DNA of 64,000 bases from JAAYTD01 sp964472015 (GTDB lineage: Bacteria > Bacteroidota > Ignavibacteria > Kapaibacteriales > UBA2268), in assembly GCA_964472015.1 (NCBI GenBank), contig CAYYIP010000004.1, positions 72,602 to 136,601 of the forward strand, in the 5' to 3' direction. Both the position numbers and the translations under genes were made by a program. Below are positions 36,353 through 45,906 of the stretch, piece by piece; positions within the stretch are counted from its first letter, which is position 1; each line of letters begins with the position of its first letter. The notes under the pieces were generated by a model. That model worked only from the letters and a program-made list of their open reading frames with translations, searched no databases and was not told where the DNA came from.

Positions 36353-39298
36353 ATGTATTTTAAAAAATTTTTATTACTTGCAGCTATTATTACTTGTTTT
36401 TATTCTAATTTAGCTAAGAGTGATATAAAAATATTGGAATTACAAACTAAAGAAGGGACACAATTAGTGCAAGTTAAAGAGGATAATAATGTCTTTTTAC
36501 CACAGGAGACAATTTTAAGTCTTGGAGGTAAAGACTATTTAAGAGAACGTTATATTCACAATCTTTCTAAAATAGAAAAGGGCGATAAAAGATTTATTAA
36601 TATTAGTGATGGTAACAGTTTAGACAATACAACTGATATTGAAAAACTATGTCGTAATTTTATTTATAATAATAGGGCTAAATTAAATATTGATATTAAT
36701 AATTTAGTTTTAAGACGTGCTGAATTTGCGGGGAATAGATGGTATGTATTTTTTGACCAAGTTTATAATGGAATTCTTGTAAAAACTGCAGGAGTACGTT
36801 TTACAATTGCTAAAAATGGAAATATTCAAACATTTAAGGCTACATATTTTGATGATATTACTTTAAATAAAGCAAATTTAAAATATACTATTAGTACATT
36901 AGAGGCAGAGACTGCTATAAGTATTGGACTTCCAAGACCTAATGAGACTTATACTTTTAAAAAGATGAATGATGGCAAAATGGTTATAGTACCTTATTTA
37001 TTAAATGGTGCTTATACTTATAGAATTGCTTATGAATATGAAATTGAAAACACAACAGAGTTTTATACTGCTTTAGTTGATGCGAATAGTGGTTCTTTGT
37101 TGCAAAGAATAAATCATACGTTAGAATTTGTTGTCAAAGGGGATGTATATGGTGCTAATCCTAAGGATGCTTTAGAAGAAAAGAATATATCAAATTTAAA
37201 AGTTAATGTGAATGATGTTGAGTATATAAGTGATAGGAAAGGTAATATTGATTTTTCTACAAATTTAGTTGGTGCTAATTATAGTACTAAACTTGAAGGT
37301 AAATTTGCAAAGATGTATACTACAGATGAATTAAATAAATCTGATGGAGTTATAAAAAAAGAATATAAGTTTAATGGAGTTATTGGAGATGATGGTATTT
37401 ATATGCAAGGGAAAACATCAAATTTTGATGAAATTGTTAGAACACTTTATTATCATACAAATTTAGCTCATGATTACATTGCAAATTTAGATGGCTCTTT
37501 TAATAATTACTTAACTAAATTTCCTTGTGTTGTTGAGTTATTAAAAGAGGAAGATATTGATAAATTTGGTAGTAAAATAGTATTTAATGCTTATTCAAGT
37601 GGTGATAAATCTATTTCTTTTTATTCAGCAAATCATAATAAGGTATTGATTGGTCGACACCCTTCAGTTTTATATCATGAGTATGGACATTCTGTTAATT
37701 ATGTTTTATATCGTGATTGGGGTGAAAATGGGAGGATGATAAGTAGAACTTGTAATGAAGCTTTGGCGGATATTACTTCTGCTTTTATACTTGATGAATC
37801 AAATATATTTAAAAATTGTGTAGCAGATGGTTATGAGCAATTACTTACTACTTATAATTTAGTAAGGAATGTTGATAATAATTATAAGTATCCTGATTTC
37901 TTAATACATGAATGTCATTATGATAGTCAAATTTTAAGCGGGGCATTATGGGATTTACGTAAAGCTATTGGTTTAGAAGACACTGAATATTTTGTTCATT
38001 TTGCTAGACGTGAAACGCCTGATGGATTTACTTTAGATGCGGCACTATCTAATTGGTTTGAAGCTATAATTCTTGCTTCTGATCAAGGACTTGGAGAATT
38101 TGAGTATTTTGATGATATTTTAAATGCTTTTGACAAACATAATATTGGATTTAATTTATTAATGCAGACTCGTTTTGAACATAAAGAGCCGGCTGATAAT
38201 AATAATTTAGTTGCAGTTCCAGTTGTTGCATGTATTCCCAATTCTTATGTTCCAACACAAGTTAGTGAAGTTTATTTAAATTATTATACTAATTGGGATA
38301 GTGAAGTTAAGTCTATATTACTTAATAATGATGGTATAAATTTCAGTGGAGAATTTCCTGCTCCTGAAAAACCAACACGTTATTATTATTATTTTACTAT
38401 GAAAAATCCTTATAGCAATGAACTTGTTGCATCAAGAGAAAATTATATTCTCTTTGTTGGTTATGAAAAGTCTTATGAGAATTTATGTGAAGCTACTTCA
38501 GGTTGGGGTGTTGAAGAATTTGATAATACTATGCGTGGGTGGACTAATCAAGCTCCTAAATTTGTTTTTGTTACTGAACCTGAAATGATTTTAAGACCTA
38601 ATGGTGATCATTCTACTGGTGCTGGTAAATGCTGGGAAACAGGTGCAGAAATGATTTCTGGAGGAGATTATAAAACTTTACAAGGTACTTCTATTTTAGT
38701 ATCTCCAATTATTGCAATAAATGCTACTTATCCGGTACTTTCTTACTATTATTTCTTGTTAAATTCAAAGGTTTCAAGTGGTTCTTTGAAAGTAGAGATT
38801 AGTTTTGACGGAGGGGAAACTTGGGTTACTATGAAGGAATATTCAAAAGCAGTTGTATTTCCTAAAGGATGGAATTGGCAACGTGATTACATACATCTTG
38901 ATAAATTTACAGGTGGTACAAACTTATATGATAATATGAAAATTAGATTTGTTGCTTTTGGTAATGCGAATAATGGATATTTTACTGCTTTAATTGATGA
39001 TATTAGAATCTTTAATACTTCGGTTCCTGGTAGTATTAATGTAGAGGAATATAACAATAGTATTTCTATTATTCCAAATCCTGCTAATTCAGATATTTTA
39101 TTAGATTTTAATGTTCAACTTAGTGATCCTGATATTAGTATTTTTGATGCATTAGGAAATAAAATTTACAATATTAATATGTTAGGTGAGTTTAAAGTTT
39201 GTCCGTTAGATATAAGAAATTTTGTACAGGGAATTTACTTTTTAAAAGTTATTTCTAATGGTAAAACTTATACTTCTACATTAAATGTTGTTAAATAG
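36353..39298 (+). CDS. Secreted zinc metallopeptidase (M36/fungalysin-like) with T9SS type A sorting domain
   Basis: A 981-residue protein with a signal peptide (1-24). An FTP/PepSY-like propeptide (about 60-250) is followed by a gluzincin-type catalytic domain with HEYGH (H442, E443, H446) and E469 in NEALAD as the probable third zinc ligand. A jelly-roll/MAM-like region follows (about 720-890), then a C-terminal type IX sorting domain (IIPNPANSDI...NFVQGIYFLKV). An AGGAG Shine-Dalgarno precedes the ATG. It is predicted to be secreted by T9SS, self-processed and proteolytic. A 16-bp terminator hairpin follows, so it is monocistronic. Confidence 0.9.
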   Translation: MYFKKFLLLAAIITCFYSNLAKSDIKILELQTKEGTQLVQVKEDNNVFLPQETILSLGGKDYLRERYIHNLSKIEKGDKRFINISDGNSLDNTTDIEKLCRNFIYNNRAKLNIDINNLVLRRAEFAGNRWYVFFDQVYNGILVKTAGVRFTIAKNGNIQTFKATYFDDITLNKANLKYTISTLEAETAISIGLPRPNETYTFKKMNDGKMVIVPYLLNGAYTYRIAYEYEIENTTEFYTALVDANSGSLLQRINHTLEFVVKGDVYGANPKDALEEKNISNLKVNVNDVEYISDRKGNIDFSTNLVGANYSTKLEGKFAKMYTTDELNKSDGVIKKEYKFNGVIGDDGIYMQGKTSNFDEIVRTLYYHTNLAHDYIANLDGSFNNYLTKFPCVVELLKEEDIDKFGSKIVFNAYSSGDKSISFYSANHNKVLIGRHPSVLYHEYGHSVNYVLYRDWGENGRMISRTCNEALADITSAFILDESNIFKNCVADGYEQLLTTYNLVRNVDNNYKYPDFLIHECHYDSQILSGALWDLRKAIGLEDTEYFVHFARRETPDGFTLDAALSNWFEAIILASDQGLGEFEYFDDILNAFDKHNIGFNLLMQTRFEHKEPADNNNLVAVPVVACIPNSYVPTQVSEVYLNYYTNWDSEVKSILLNNDGINFSGEFPAPEKPTRYYYYFTMKNPYSNELVASRENYILFVGYEKSYENLCEATSGWGVEEFDNTMRGWTNQAPKFVFVTEPEMILRPNGDHSTGAGKCWETGAEMISGGDYKTLQGTSILVSPIIAINATYPVLSYYYFLLNSKVSSGSLKVEISFDGGETWVTMKEYSKAVVFPKGWNWQRDYIHLDKFTGGTNLYDNMKIRFVAFGNANNGYFTALIDDIRIFNTSVPGSINVEEYNNSISIIPNPANSDILLDFNVQLSDPDISIFDALGNKIYNINMLGEFKVCPLDIRNFVQGIYFLKVISNGKTYTSTLNVVK

Positions 39299-39324
39299 AG
39301 TTAATTAAAATTTTTAAGTACTTT

Positions 39325-39368
39325 AATAATGGCATTTGAATGGATAGATTTTCAAATGCCATTATTTT
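39325..39368 (+). terminator. Rho-independent terminator after the M36-like peptidase
   Basis: A perfect 16-bp stem (39325-39340 / 39351-39366, core TGGCATTTGAA) with a 10-nt loop and a short T-run, 27 bp after the stop. Confidence 0.85.
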
Positions 39369-39409
39369 AATTATAATTTTTTGATAAAAATAAATATCAT
39401 ATTTTGACT

Positions 39410-40303
39410 ATGAATACTTTTAATCAAGACAATAATTTTCTGGCTATAGATGAAAAATATTCAAACTATAATGATTCTAAAATTGTGATATTGCCTGTTC
39501 CGTATGAGCATACTGTTAGTTATGGTAATGGAGCAGCTTATGGACCAGAAGAAATTATAAAAGCTAGTGCTTATGTTGAATTTTACGATGATGAATTTAA
39601 CAATGAACTTTGTTTTGACAAGGGAATTGCAACTTTACTACCTGTTAATTTAGAGAATTGTTATGACAATATAATGATTGATAAAGTAACGAATTTAGTA
39701 ACGAAATTAATTAATGACGGTAAGTTTGTTGTTACTCTTGGAGGAGAGCATACTATTTCTACTGCTCCTATAAAAGCACATTTTAATATATATAAAAATT
39801 TATCAGTGTTACATTTTGATGCTCATTCTGATTTAAGAGATGAATATCAAGGGAATAAATATTCTCATGCTAGTTTTGCTGCAAGAGTATGTGAATTTCT
39901 TCCTAATAATAAATTAACGCAAGTTGGTATTAGAGCGCAATGTATAGATGAAGCTAAGTTTATAAAAGATAATAATATAAATACTTTTTATTCTTCTGGG
40001 ATTAAACGTGGTATTTATGGTGTTGATTGGATACAAAAAGTTGTTGATACTTTAACAGATCATATTTATATTACTTTTGATGTTGATTTTTTTGATGCGT
40101 CTATAATGCCGGCGACGGGGACACCTGAACCTGATGGGTTTTCTTATAACGATGCATTAAATATATTTAGGGGGATTAGAAATAGTGGGAAAAAAATAGT
40201 TGGTTTTGATATTGTAGAACTAGCGCCAATAAAAGATTTATCGCATCCGAATTTCCTAACAGCAAGATTAGTTTATAAATTATTAAATATGGCATTAGTT
40301 TAA
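39410..40303 (+). CDS. speB: Agmatinase / agmatine ureohydrolase
   Basis: A 297-residue ureohydrolase that converts agmatine to putrescine and urea in polyamine synthesis. The Mn-binding motifs are complete: GGEHTIS, HFDAHSDLRD and TFDVDFFDASIMPATGTPEPDG; SHASF also fits. A TTG at 39404 adds two residues, but the ATG at 39410 is preferred. Some FCB members use the same fold on aminopropylagmatine; which substrate applies here is open. It is convergent with rpoB, with one shared terminator. A second family member (arginase) lies about 7.3 kb downstream. Confidence 0.9.
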   Translation: MNTFNQDNNFLAIDEKYSNYNDSKIVILPVPYEHTVSYGNGAAYGPEEIIKASAYVEFYDDEFNNELCFDKGIATLLPVNLENCYDNIMIDKVTNLVTKLINDGKFVVTLGGEHTISTAPIKAHFNIYKNLSVLHFDAHSDLRDEYQGNKYSHASFAARVCEFLPNNKLTQVGIRAQCIDEAKFIKDNNINTFYSSGIKRGIYGVDWIQKVVDTLTDHIYITFDVDFFDASIMPATGTPEPDGFSYNDALNIFRGIRNSGKKIVGFDIVELAPIKDLSHPNFLTARLVYKLLNMALV

Positions 40304-40351
40304 TAATTTTATTTTATTAATAATAATTAATTATTAATATTGAAAAAAAAT

Positions 40352-40384
40352 AATAAAAAAGCTCTCAAAGAGAGCTTTTTTATT
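40352..40384. terminator. Strong bidirectional terminator between speB and rpoB
   Basis: A GCTCTC-AAA-GAGAGC core flanked by A6 on the left and T6 on the right gives a perfect stem of about 15 bp (40352-40366 / 40370-40384) with a T-run on either strand. It ends the rpoB transcript 30 bp after its stop, so no rpoC can be cotranscribed from here. Confidence 0.93.
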
Positions 40385-40413
40385 ATTAACATAAAATCAA
40401 TTAATTAAATAAT

Positions 40414-43400
40414 TTATTCAATTATAAGATCTAGACATAATCCCTGTAATTCACGGACAAGCACATTAAATGATTCAGGTATATTAGAAATAGGCATATT
40501 TTCACCTTTTACAATTGCTTCATACATTTTTGCTCTACCTTGAACATCGTCAGATTTTTGAGTAATCATTTCTTTTAATATATGTGATGCACCATAAGCT
40601 TCAAGTGCCCATACTTCCATTTCGCCAAGTCTTTGACCACCGAATTGAGCTTTTCCTCCTAATGGTTGTTGAGTAATTAGAGAATAAGGACCTATTGAAC
40701 GTGCATGTATTTTATCTTCAACTAAGTGAGATAATTTTAACATATATATAATTCCTACTGTTATTTTTTCATCAAATTTTTCACCGGTACGTCCATCATA
40801 TAAATCTATTTTTCCATCAACAGGTAATCCTGCTTTATCCAAGAATTCACTTACTTGTTGCCAAGTAGCACCATCAAATATAGGAGTAGCGAAATGAACG
40901 TCTAATTTTTTCCCTGCCCATCCTAATGCAGTTTCATATAATTGACCTAGGTTCATACGCGAAGGTACACCTAATGGATTAAGTATAATTTCAACAGGTC
41001 TTCCATCGGCCATAAATGGCATATCTTCTCTACGAACTATTTTTGATACTATACCTTTATTTCCATGTCGCCCTGCCATTTTATCACCTACTTGAAGTTT
41101 ACGTTTTTTAGCAAGATAAACTTTTGCCATTTGGAGAATCCCGGGTTGTAGTTCATTTTCTGCTGTAATTCTATTTAATTTTGCTTTATATTCTGCTTTT
41201 AGATCATTATAATAATAACGGAAGTTAGCAATTGTTTTATTAATAATTTCATTTTTATCTTTATTATTAATATAATTTTCATTTAATGGTAATAAATCTA
41301 TGTTTAGCAAACCACTTTCATATTTTTCCATTATATTTTTAGTAGTTATAGTTACGCCACTTTTGAATAAAATAATACAATTTGTAAGTTTTATACCTAT
41401 TGAAACTTCATTATCTAGTAGATTTGCAAATTTTCTAATAAATTCTTGTTTTGCTTCACTTAAGACTTTTCTTTCTTCTTTTATTATTATATCTTGTTTT
41501 ACTTTTTCTTCTTGTTTTATTTCTTTTTCTGATTTTATAAAACGTCTTGAAAATAGTTTTGTATTAATAATAGTACCTTTAATTCCAGGTGTTGCTTTTA
41601 AAGAAACATCTTTTACATCACCTGCTTTATCGCCAAATATAGCTCGTAATAATTTTTCTTCTGGAGTAGGATCGGTTTCTCTTTTTGGAGTTATTTTGCC
41701 AATAATTATATCACCTTCTTGTATTTTAGTACCTACACATATAATTCCATTTTCATCTAAATATTTTGTTGCATCTTCTGATACATTTGGGATTTCTCGT
41801 GTAAATTCTTCTTCACCACGTTTTGTATCTCTAACTTGTAAAGTAAATTCTTCTATATGAACTGAAGTAAATACATCTCGTGCTACTAGTTGTTCTGAAA
41901 CGATTATTGCATCTTCAAAATTATATCCACGCCAAGGCATAAATGCAACAAATATATTACGTCCTAGTGCTAATTCACCTTTGTCAGTAGAAGAATTATC
42001 TATAATAGGTTGTCCTTTTATTATTCGTTCGCCTTCTCTAACTATTGGACGTTGATTTATACAAGTATCTTGGTTTGTTCTAAAAAATTTTACAAGGTCA
42101 TATTCTTTTTTGGGTTGAAAATCAAAGTTTGTAATTTTTTCAATTTCGCTACGTTCGTCATCATAAGTAACAATTATTTTTGTTGATGATACATAATCAA
42201 CTACACCATTATATTCGGCAGTTACTATAGCTCTTGCATCTTTTGCTATACGTGCTTCCATACCTGTACCTACTATAGGTGCTGTTGCTCTTATAAGTGG
42301 GACGGCTTGACGTTGCATATTAGAACCCATTAGAGCACGGTTAGCATCATCGTGTTCTAAGAAGGGGATTAGAGCTGCAGCTGCGCTTGTTATATGATCT
42401 GTTGATACATCCATATATTGTATTTCTTCTGGTGCAACAACGATAAAATTGCCTTGATAACGAGCTTTTATTTTATTACCTATTATTTTTCCTTTTTCGT
42501 CTATTGGTGTTGAAGCTGGACAAGTAACATAATTATCTTCTACTTCAGCAGTCATATATTCTATTTCATCTGTAAGATAAGTATCTTCTACTTTTCTATA
42601 AGCAGTTTCTATGAAACCTAATTCATTTATTCTTGCATGCAAAGCTAATGATGAAATAAGACCAATATTTGGACCTTCAGGAGTTTCGATTGGGCATAAG
42701 CGACCATAATGTGTATAATGAACGTCACGTACTTCAAACCCTGCTCTTTCTCGAGTTAATCCACCAGGGCCTAAGGCAGAAGTTCTTCGTTTATGAGTAA
42801 GTTCTGCTAGTGGATTTGTTTGATCCATAAATTGTGAAAGTTGGCTTGTTCCAAAGAATTGATTTATTACTGAACTTATTGTTCTTGCATTAACTAATTC
42901 TGTTGGGGTTGTATTAACATCATCTTTTGTTCCTAAACGTTCTTTGATTGTACGGGTCATACGTGCCAATCCGATATTTATTTGTGTTGTCAATTGTTCA
43001 CCTACTGTACGTATACGTCTATTTCCTAAGTGGTCTATATCATCGCCCGTTAATTTTTCAGAATGTAATTTTATAAGATGTTTTATTACAGCTACTATAT
43101 CTTCAATAGTAAGAGTGTTAGTAGTGGGGATATCTGTACCTAGTTCTTTAAATATATCGCCTAATCTTTCATTTATTCTATGTCGTCCTACTGTACCTAG
43201 ATCATATTTTTTAGAATTAAAGAATAATTTATCTAACAAGTTCCAAGCTGTTTCCATATCAGGGGCTTCACTAGTTCTCAATTGTCTATATACCATTTCT
43301 AGGGCTTCCATTCTATTACGTGTTACATCTTTTGCAATTGTTTTTGCAATAATGGGTTCTTCGTTAGGATCTGAATATTTAAATAATTTTAATAATGGTA

Positions 43401-44340
43401 CGTGTGTTGTTTTTAAGGTTTTATATAGATCTTCTGTAATAAACATATCTCGATTTGCAATAATTTCGCCTGTTGTGAGGTCAACTACATCTGCTGCTAG
43501 ACGACGTCCTAAATATGTTTCATCCATTTCGTCAGCAGACACGCTAATTGCAAGATCAAATAGCTTTAGTAAATCATCATCTGATGAAAAACCTAATGCT
43601 CTTAATAATGTTGTTACAGGGAATTTCTTTTTTCTATCTATATATGCATACATAATATCATGGATATCTGTTGTAAATTCTATCCATGAACCACGGAATG
43701 GTATTATTCTTGCGGAATATATACGTGTTCCATTTGTGTGAAATGTGTCATCAAAAAATACACCGGGGGAACGATGGATTTGATTTACTATAACTCGTTC
43801 TGCACCGTTTATAATAAAAGTTCCACGTTCGGTCATTATAGGTATTGAACCTAAGTATACTTCTTGTTCTATTGTTTCTATGTATTCTTCTGAATCTTTA
43901 TCGTTTTTACTGGACAAACGCAATAATGCTTTCAAAGGTTTAGCGTAAGTAAGTTCTCGTTCGCGACATTGTTCTTCTGTTAATTTTGGTTTTTCGGTTA
44001 AATATTCTATAAACTCAAGTTGATATATGCCGGAAGAATCGACCACAGGGAAATTTGTTAAGAAAGCAGATTGTAATCCCATATTCTTTCTTTCAGAAGG
44101 GTTTATATCTTCTTGCAAAAAATCTTTAAACGATTTTAGTTGTATATCTAATAAATCAGGATAATGTGCTTTTTTATCTGAACGTGAGAAAGTTATACGT
44201 GGTCTAAGACGTATTAAATTCTCTTCATTTTCGAGTATACGTAATCCTGTTTTATTATTACTTTTATATTCATTAAACATTTGGAGCGTACTTGAAGTTT
44301 TATCTAAACTTTCTTCTATTTGAGATGGTATTTCACTCAT
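40414..44340 (-). CDS. rpoB: RNA polymerase beta subunit
   Basis: A 1308-residue beta subunit, full length for the FCB group. The rifampicin region is FFGTSQLSQFMDQTNPLAELTHKRRTSALG; the standard sensitive residues (Q, D, H, S of clusters I) are present. Further landmarks are RDVHYTHYGRLCPIETPEGPN, GDKMAGRHGNKGIVS (catalytic Lys region) and GGKAQFGGQRLGEMEVWALEAYGA near the C-terminus. A lysine/glutamate-rich helical insert lies at about 950-1010. It follows rplJ, rplL and tRNA-Trp but is not followed by rpoC. A strong terminator ends the transcript. Confidence 0.99.
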   Translation of the reverse strand: MSEIPSQIEESLDKTSSTLQMFNEYKSNNKTGLRILENEENLIRLRPRITFSRSDKKAHYPDLLDIQLKSFKDFLQEDINPSERKNMGLQSAFLTNFPVVDSSGIYQLEFIEYLTEKPKLTEEQCRERELTYAKPLKALLRLSSKNDKDSEEYIETIEQEVYLGSIPIMTERGTFIINGAERVIVNQIHRSPGVFFDDTFHTNGTRIYSARIIPFRGSWIEFTTDIHDIMYAYIDRKKKFPVTTLLRALGFSSDDDLLKLFDLAISVSADEMDETYLGRRLAADVVDLTTGEIIANRDMFITEDLYKTLKTTHVPLLKLFKYSDPNEEPIIAKTIAKDVTRNRMEALEMVYRQLRTSEAPDMETAWNLLDKLFFNSKKYDLGTVGRHRINERLGDIFKELGTDIPTTNTLTIEDIVAVIKHLIKLHSEKLTGDDIDHLGNRRIRTVGEQLTTQINIGLARMTRTIKERLGTKDDVNTTPTELVNARTISSVINQFFGTSQLSQFMDQTNPLAELTHKRRTSALGPGGLTRERAGFEVRDVHYTHYGRLCPIETPEGPNIGLISSLALHARINELGFIETAYRKVEDTYLTDEIEYMTAEVEDNYVTCPASTPIDEKGKIIGNKIKARYQGNFIVVAPEEIQYMDVSTDHITSAAAALIPFLEHDDANRALMGSNMQRQAVPLIRATAPIVGTGMEARIAKDARAIVTAEYNGVVDYVSSTKIIVTYDDERSEIEKITNFDFQPKKEYDLVKFFRTNQDTCINQRPIVREGERIIKGQPIIDNSSTDKGELALGRNIFVAFMPWRGYNFEDAIIVSEQLVARDVFTSVHIEEFTLQVRDTKRGEEEFTREIPNVSEDATKYLDENGIICVGTKIQEGDIIIGKITPKRETDPTPEEKLLRAIFGDKAGDVKDVSLKATPGIKGTIINTKLFSRRFIKSEKEIKQEEKVKQDIIIKEERKVLSEAKQEFIRKFANLLDNEVSIGIKLTNCIILFKSGVTITTKNIMEKYESGLLNIDLLPLNENYINNKDKNEIINKTIANFRYYYNDLKAEYKAKLNRITAENELQPGILQMAKVYLAKKRKLQVGDKMAGRHGNKGIVSKIVRREDMPFMADGRPVEIILNPLGVPSRMNLGQLYETALGWAGKKLDVHFATPIFDGATWQQVSEFLDKAGLPVDGKIDLYDGRTGEKFDEKITVGIIYMLKLSHLVEDKIHARSIGPYSLITQQPLGGKAQFGGQRLGEMEVWALEAYGASHILKEMITQKSDDVQGRAKMYEAIVKGENMPISNIPESFNVLVRELQGLCLDLIIE

Positions 44341-44669
44341 TGCTTGTCCTTTGTTTTGTGAAAATATTTTTAGATTATTTTATTTTATTATTATTTCAAT
44401 AATCAATAATTCAAACAATAACATTAGCAACGCAAAATAAGAAGTATTAGTTTTTTTATAAAATAAAGAATTACGATTAGTTAAGGATTGATATTTTAAA
44501 TATAATTAATTTAACTATTAAAATTAATTATATTTAATTCTTTGTTACATCATAATTCTTATATTTATACTTAATGACTTTTTTTTATGATTTAGCTATT
44601 ATCGTCTAAATTTAATTTTAAAGTTTTTATTATTGAAATAATATAAATTTAAATTATTATAGTTATTTG
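44341..44669. other. rpoB leader region with an AT hairpin
   Basis: This 329-bp gap separates tRNA-Trp and rpoB (both minus strand). It holds one perfect 17-bp inverted repeat (44496-44512 / 44521-44537) made only of A and T, with an 8-nt loop. This could be a terminator for the rplJ-rplL-tRNA transcript, or an attenuator. A separate rpoB promoter is likely here, but no consensus was recognised. Confidence 0.45.
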
Positions 44670-44742
44670 CACGGGCAGTAGGAATCGAACCCACAACCTA
44701 CGGTTTTGGAGACCGTCACTCTACCAGTTGAGCTATACCCGT
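44670..44742 (-). tRNA. tRNA-Trp (anticodon CCA)
   Basis: The minus strand folds into a complete cloverleaf. A 7-bp acceptor stem pairs ACGGGTA with TGCCCGT (one G-U), a D arm carries TAGCTCAACTGGTAGA, and the anticodon stem ACGGT/ACCGT holds loop CTCCAAA (anticodon CCA). The T arm is GTGGG-TTCGATT-CCTAC. The discriminator base is G, as in bacterial tRNA-Trp. The genome does not encode the 3' CCA (GCAA follows), so CCA must be added by nucleotidyltransferase. It is the only GC-rich island in this gap and sits between rplL and rpoB on their strand. Confidence 0.97.
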
Positions 44743-44755
44743 ATACTATTTTATA

Positions 44756-44804
44756 TATAAATACTAAATATATTAATTGTCAATTAATATATTTAGTATT
44801 TATA
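44756..44804. terminator. Perfect 23-bp hairpin between rplL and tRNA-Trp
   Basis: Arms 44756-44778 and 44782-44804 are exact complements with a 3-nt loop (GTC). The inner end lies 14 bp from the tRNA 5' end. It contains almost only A-T pairs and no strong T-tract. It could end rplJ-rplL transcription or mark a tRNA-processing boundary. Confidence 0.6.
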
Positions 44805-44921
44805 ATATTTAGCATTTATAATAGAGCTATAAGAGACATAATTTATATAATAATTATTATTATATAAATATTATTTTTATTTTGTAGTTCATAGTTCTAT
44901 TATAATTTTATAAAATTAAAG

Positions 44922-45299
44922 TTATTTTAGAGTAACTTTAGCACCAGCAGCTTCAAGTTTTTTCTTAAGTTCTTCTGATTCTTCTTTTGTGCAACCTTCT
45001 TTTATATTTTTTGGAGCACTTTCAACTAAGTCTTTTGCTTCTTTCAAACCAAGTCCGGTTATTTCACGAACTACTTTTATAACATTTAATTTACTTGCAC
45101 CAACTTCTGTTAATTCTACATCGAAGTCAGTTTTTTCTTCTACAGCTTCTGCAGCTGCAGCAGGTGCAGCTGCGCCTACCATTACTGGTGCAGCAGCAGT
45201 TACGCCGAATTTTTCTTCCATTAATTTTTTTAACTCTGCAGCTTCTGCGAGTGTCAAATTTGATATTTCTTCTAACAATTTTTCTATGTTAGCAGCCAT
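44922..45299 (-). CDS. rplL: 50S ribosomal protein L7/L12
   Basis: A 125-residue stalk protein that recruits translational GTPases. An N-terminal dimerisation helix region (LEEISNLTLAEAAELKKLMEE) is followed by a flexible Ala/Val/Pro-rich hinge (about 35-55). The C-terminal domain has EKTDFDVELTEVGASKLNVI, EITGLGLKEAKDLVE and KLEAAGAKVTLK. It follows rplJ by 85 bp, the normal L10-L12 pairing. Less AT-rich codons than neighbouring genes fit high expression. Confidence 0.99.
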   Translation of the reverse strand: MAANIEKLLEEISNLTLAEAAELKKLMEEKFGVTAAAPVMVGAAAPAAAAEAVEEKTDFDVELTEVGASKLNVIKVVREITGLGLKEAKDLVESAPKNIKEGCTKEESEELKKKLEAAGAKVTLK

Positions 45300-45384
45300 T
45301 TTTATACCTATGAATTAATTTTAAGATTTCTAAAAATATTTTTAATAAATTTTGTTTTTGAGTAACTATATTATTACTATGTTA

Positions 45385-45906
45385 CTACGCTGCTTTTTTC
45401 TTTGCCACTTCTTCAATAAGAGAAGCTAAATCTCTTATTACAGCGTTTATTGAACCAACGATGCCAGATGCAGGTGATTGTAATGAACCTAATATTCCTG
45501 CCATTAAATCTGTACGTGATGGTAACGATGCAACTAAATTTAGTTGTTTACCGTCATATAACTGACCTTCTATTAGTGCTGCTTTTAGATTAAGTGTTCC
45601 TGTTTTATCAAAAACTTTTTTAATTATTTTTGCAGGAGCAGTAGCATCATCATCAGCTAGAATTATAGCTGTTTGACCGACTAATTTTTCGGCCGGTACT
45701 TCTATTCCTATTTCTTTTAAAGCCAATAGAATTAAAGTATTTTTTGAAACTAACATACGTGCAGATATGTTTTTAAATTCTTTACGTATTTCGTTTGTTT
45801 CTTTTGATGCTATTTTAGCAAAATCTACAAAATAGATGCCTTGAACATCTTTTAACACTTCTACTAAGCCAGAAACTATTGCTTTTTTTTGTTCTTTATT
45901 AGCCAT
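45385..45906 (-). CDS. rplJ: 50S ribosomal protein L10
   Basis: A 173-residue protein that anchors L12 dimers to the ribosome. The N-terminus MANKEQKKAIVSGLVEVLKDVQGIYFVDFA and the segment ARMLVSKNTLILLALKE match L10. A C-terminal helix ending in IEEVAKKKAA binds L12. rplK and rplA, which normally precede it, are absent; rpoD lies upstream instead. Its leader carries a hairpin that may be the L10 autoregulatory site. Confidence 0.98.
   Translation of the reverse strand: MANKEQKKAIVSGLVEVLKDVQGIYFVDFAKIASKETNEIRKEFKNISARMLVSKNTLILLALKEIGIEVPAEKLVGQTAIILADDDATAPAKIIKKVFDKTGTLNLKAALIEGQLYDGKQLNLVASLPSRTDLMAGILGSLQSPASGIVGSINAVIRDLASLIEEVAKKKAA

Noticed and set aside
41300..41860. 186-codon open frame antisense to rpoB
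   Set aside because: It has the same features as the previous one; no signal or family motif and full overlap with a conserved gene.
42944..43741. 265-codon open frame antisense to rpoB
   Set aside because: It lies wholly inside rpoB on the other strand, its product is low-complexity Ser/Val/Ile-rich, and rpoB conservation explains the absence of stops.
40414..44340. A fused rpoBC or a frameshift hiding rpoC
   Set aside because: rpoB ends at its normal C-terminus, a strong terminator follows, and the downstream sequence is agmatinase on the other strand.
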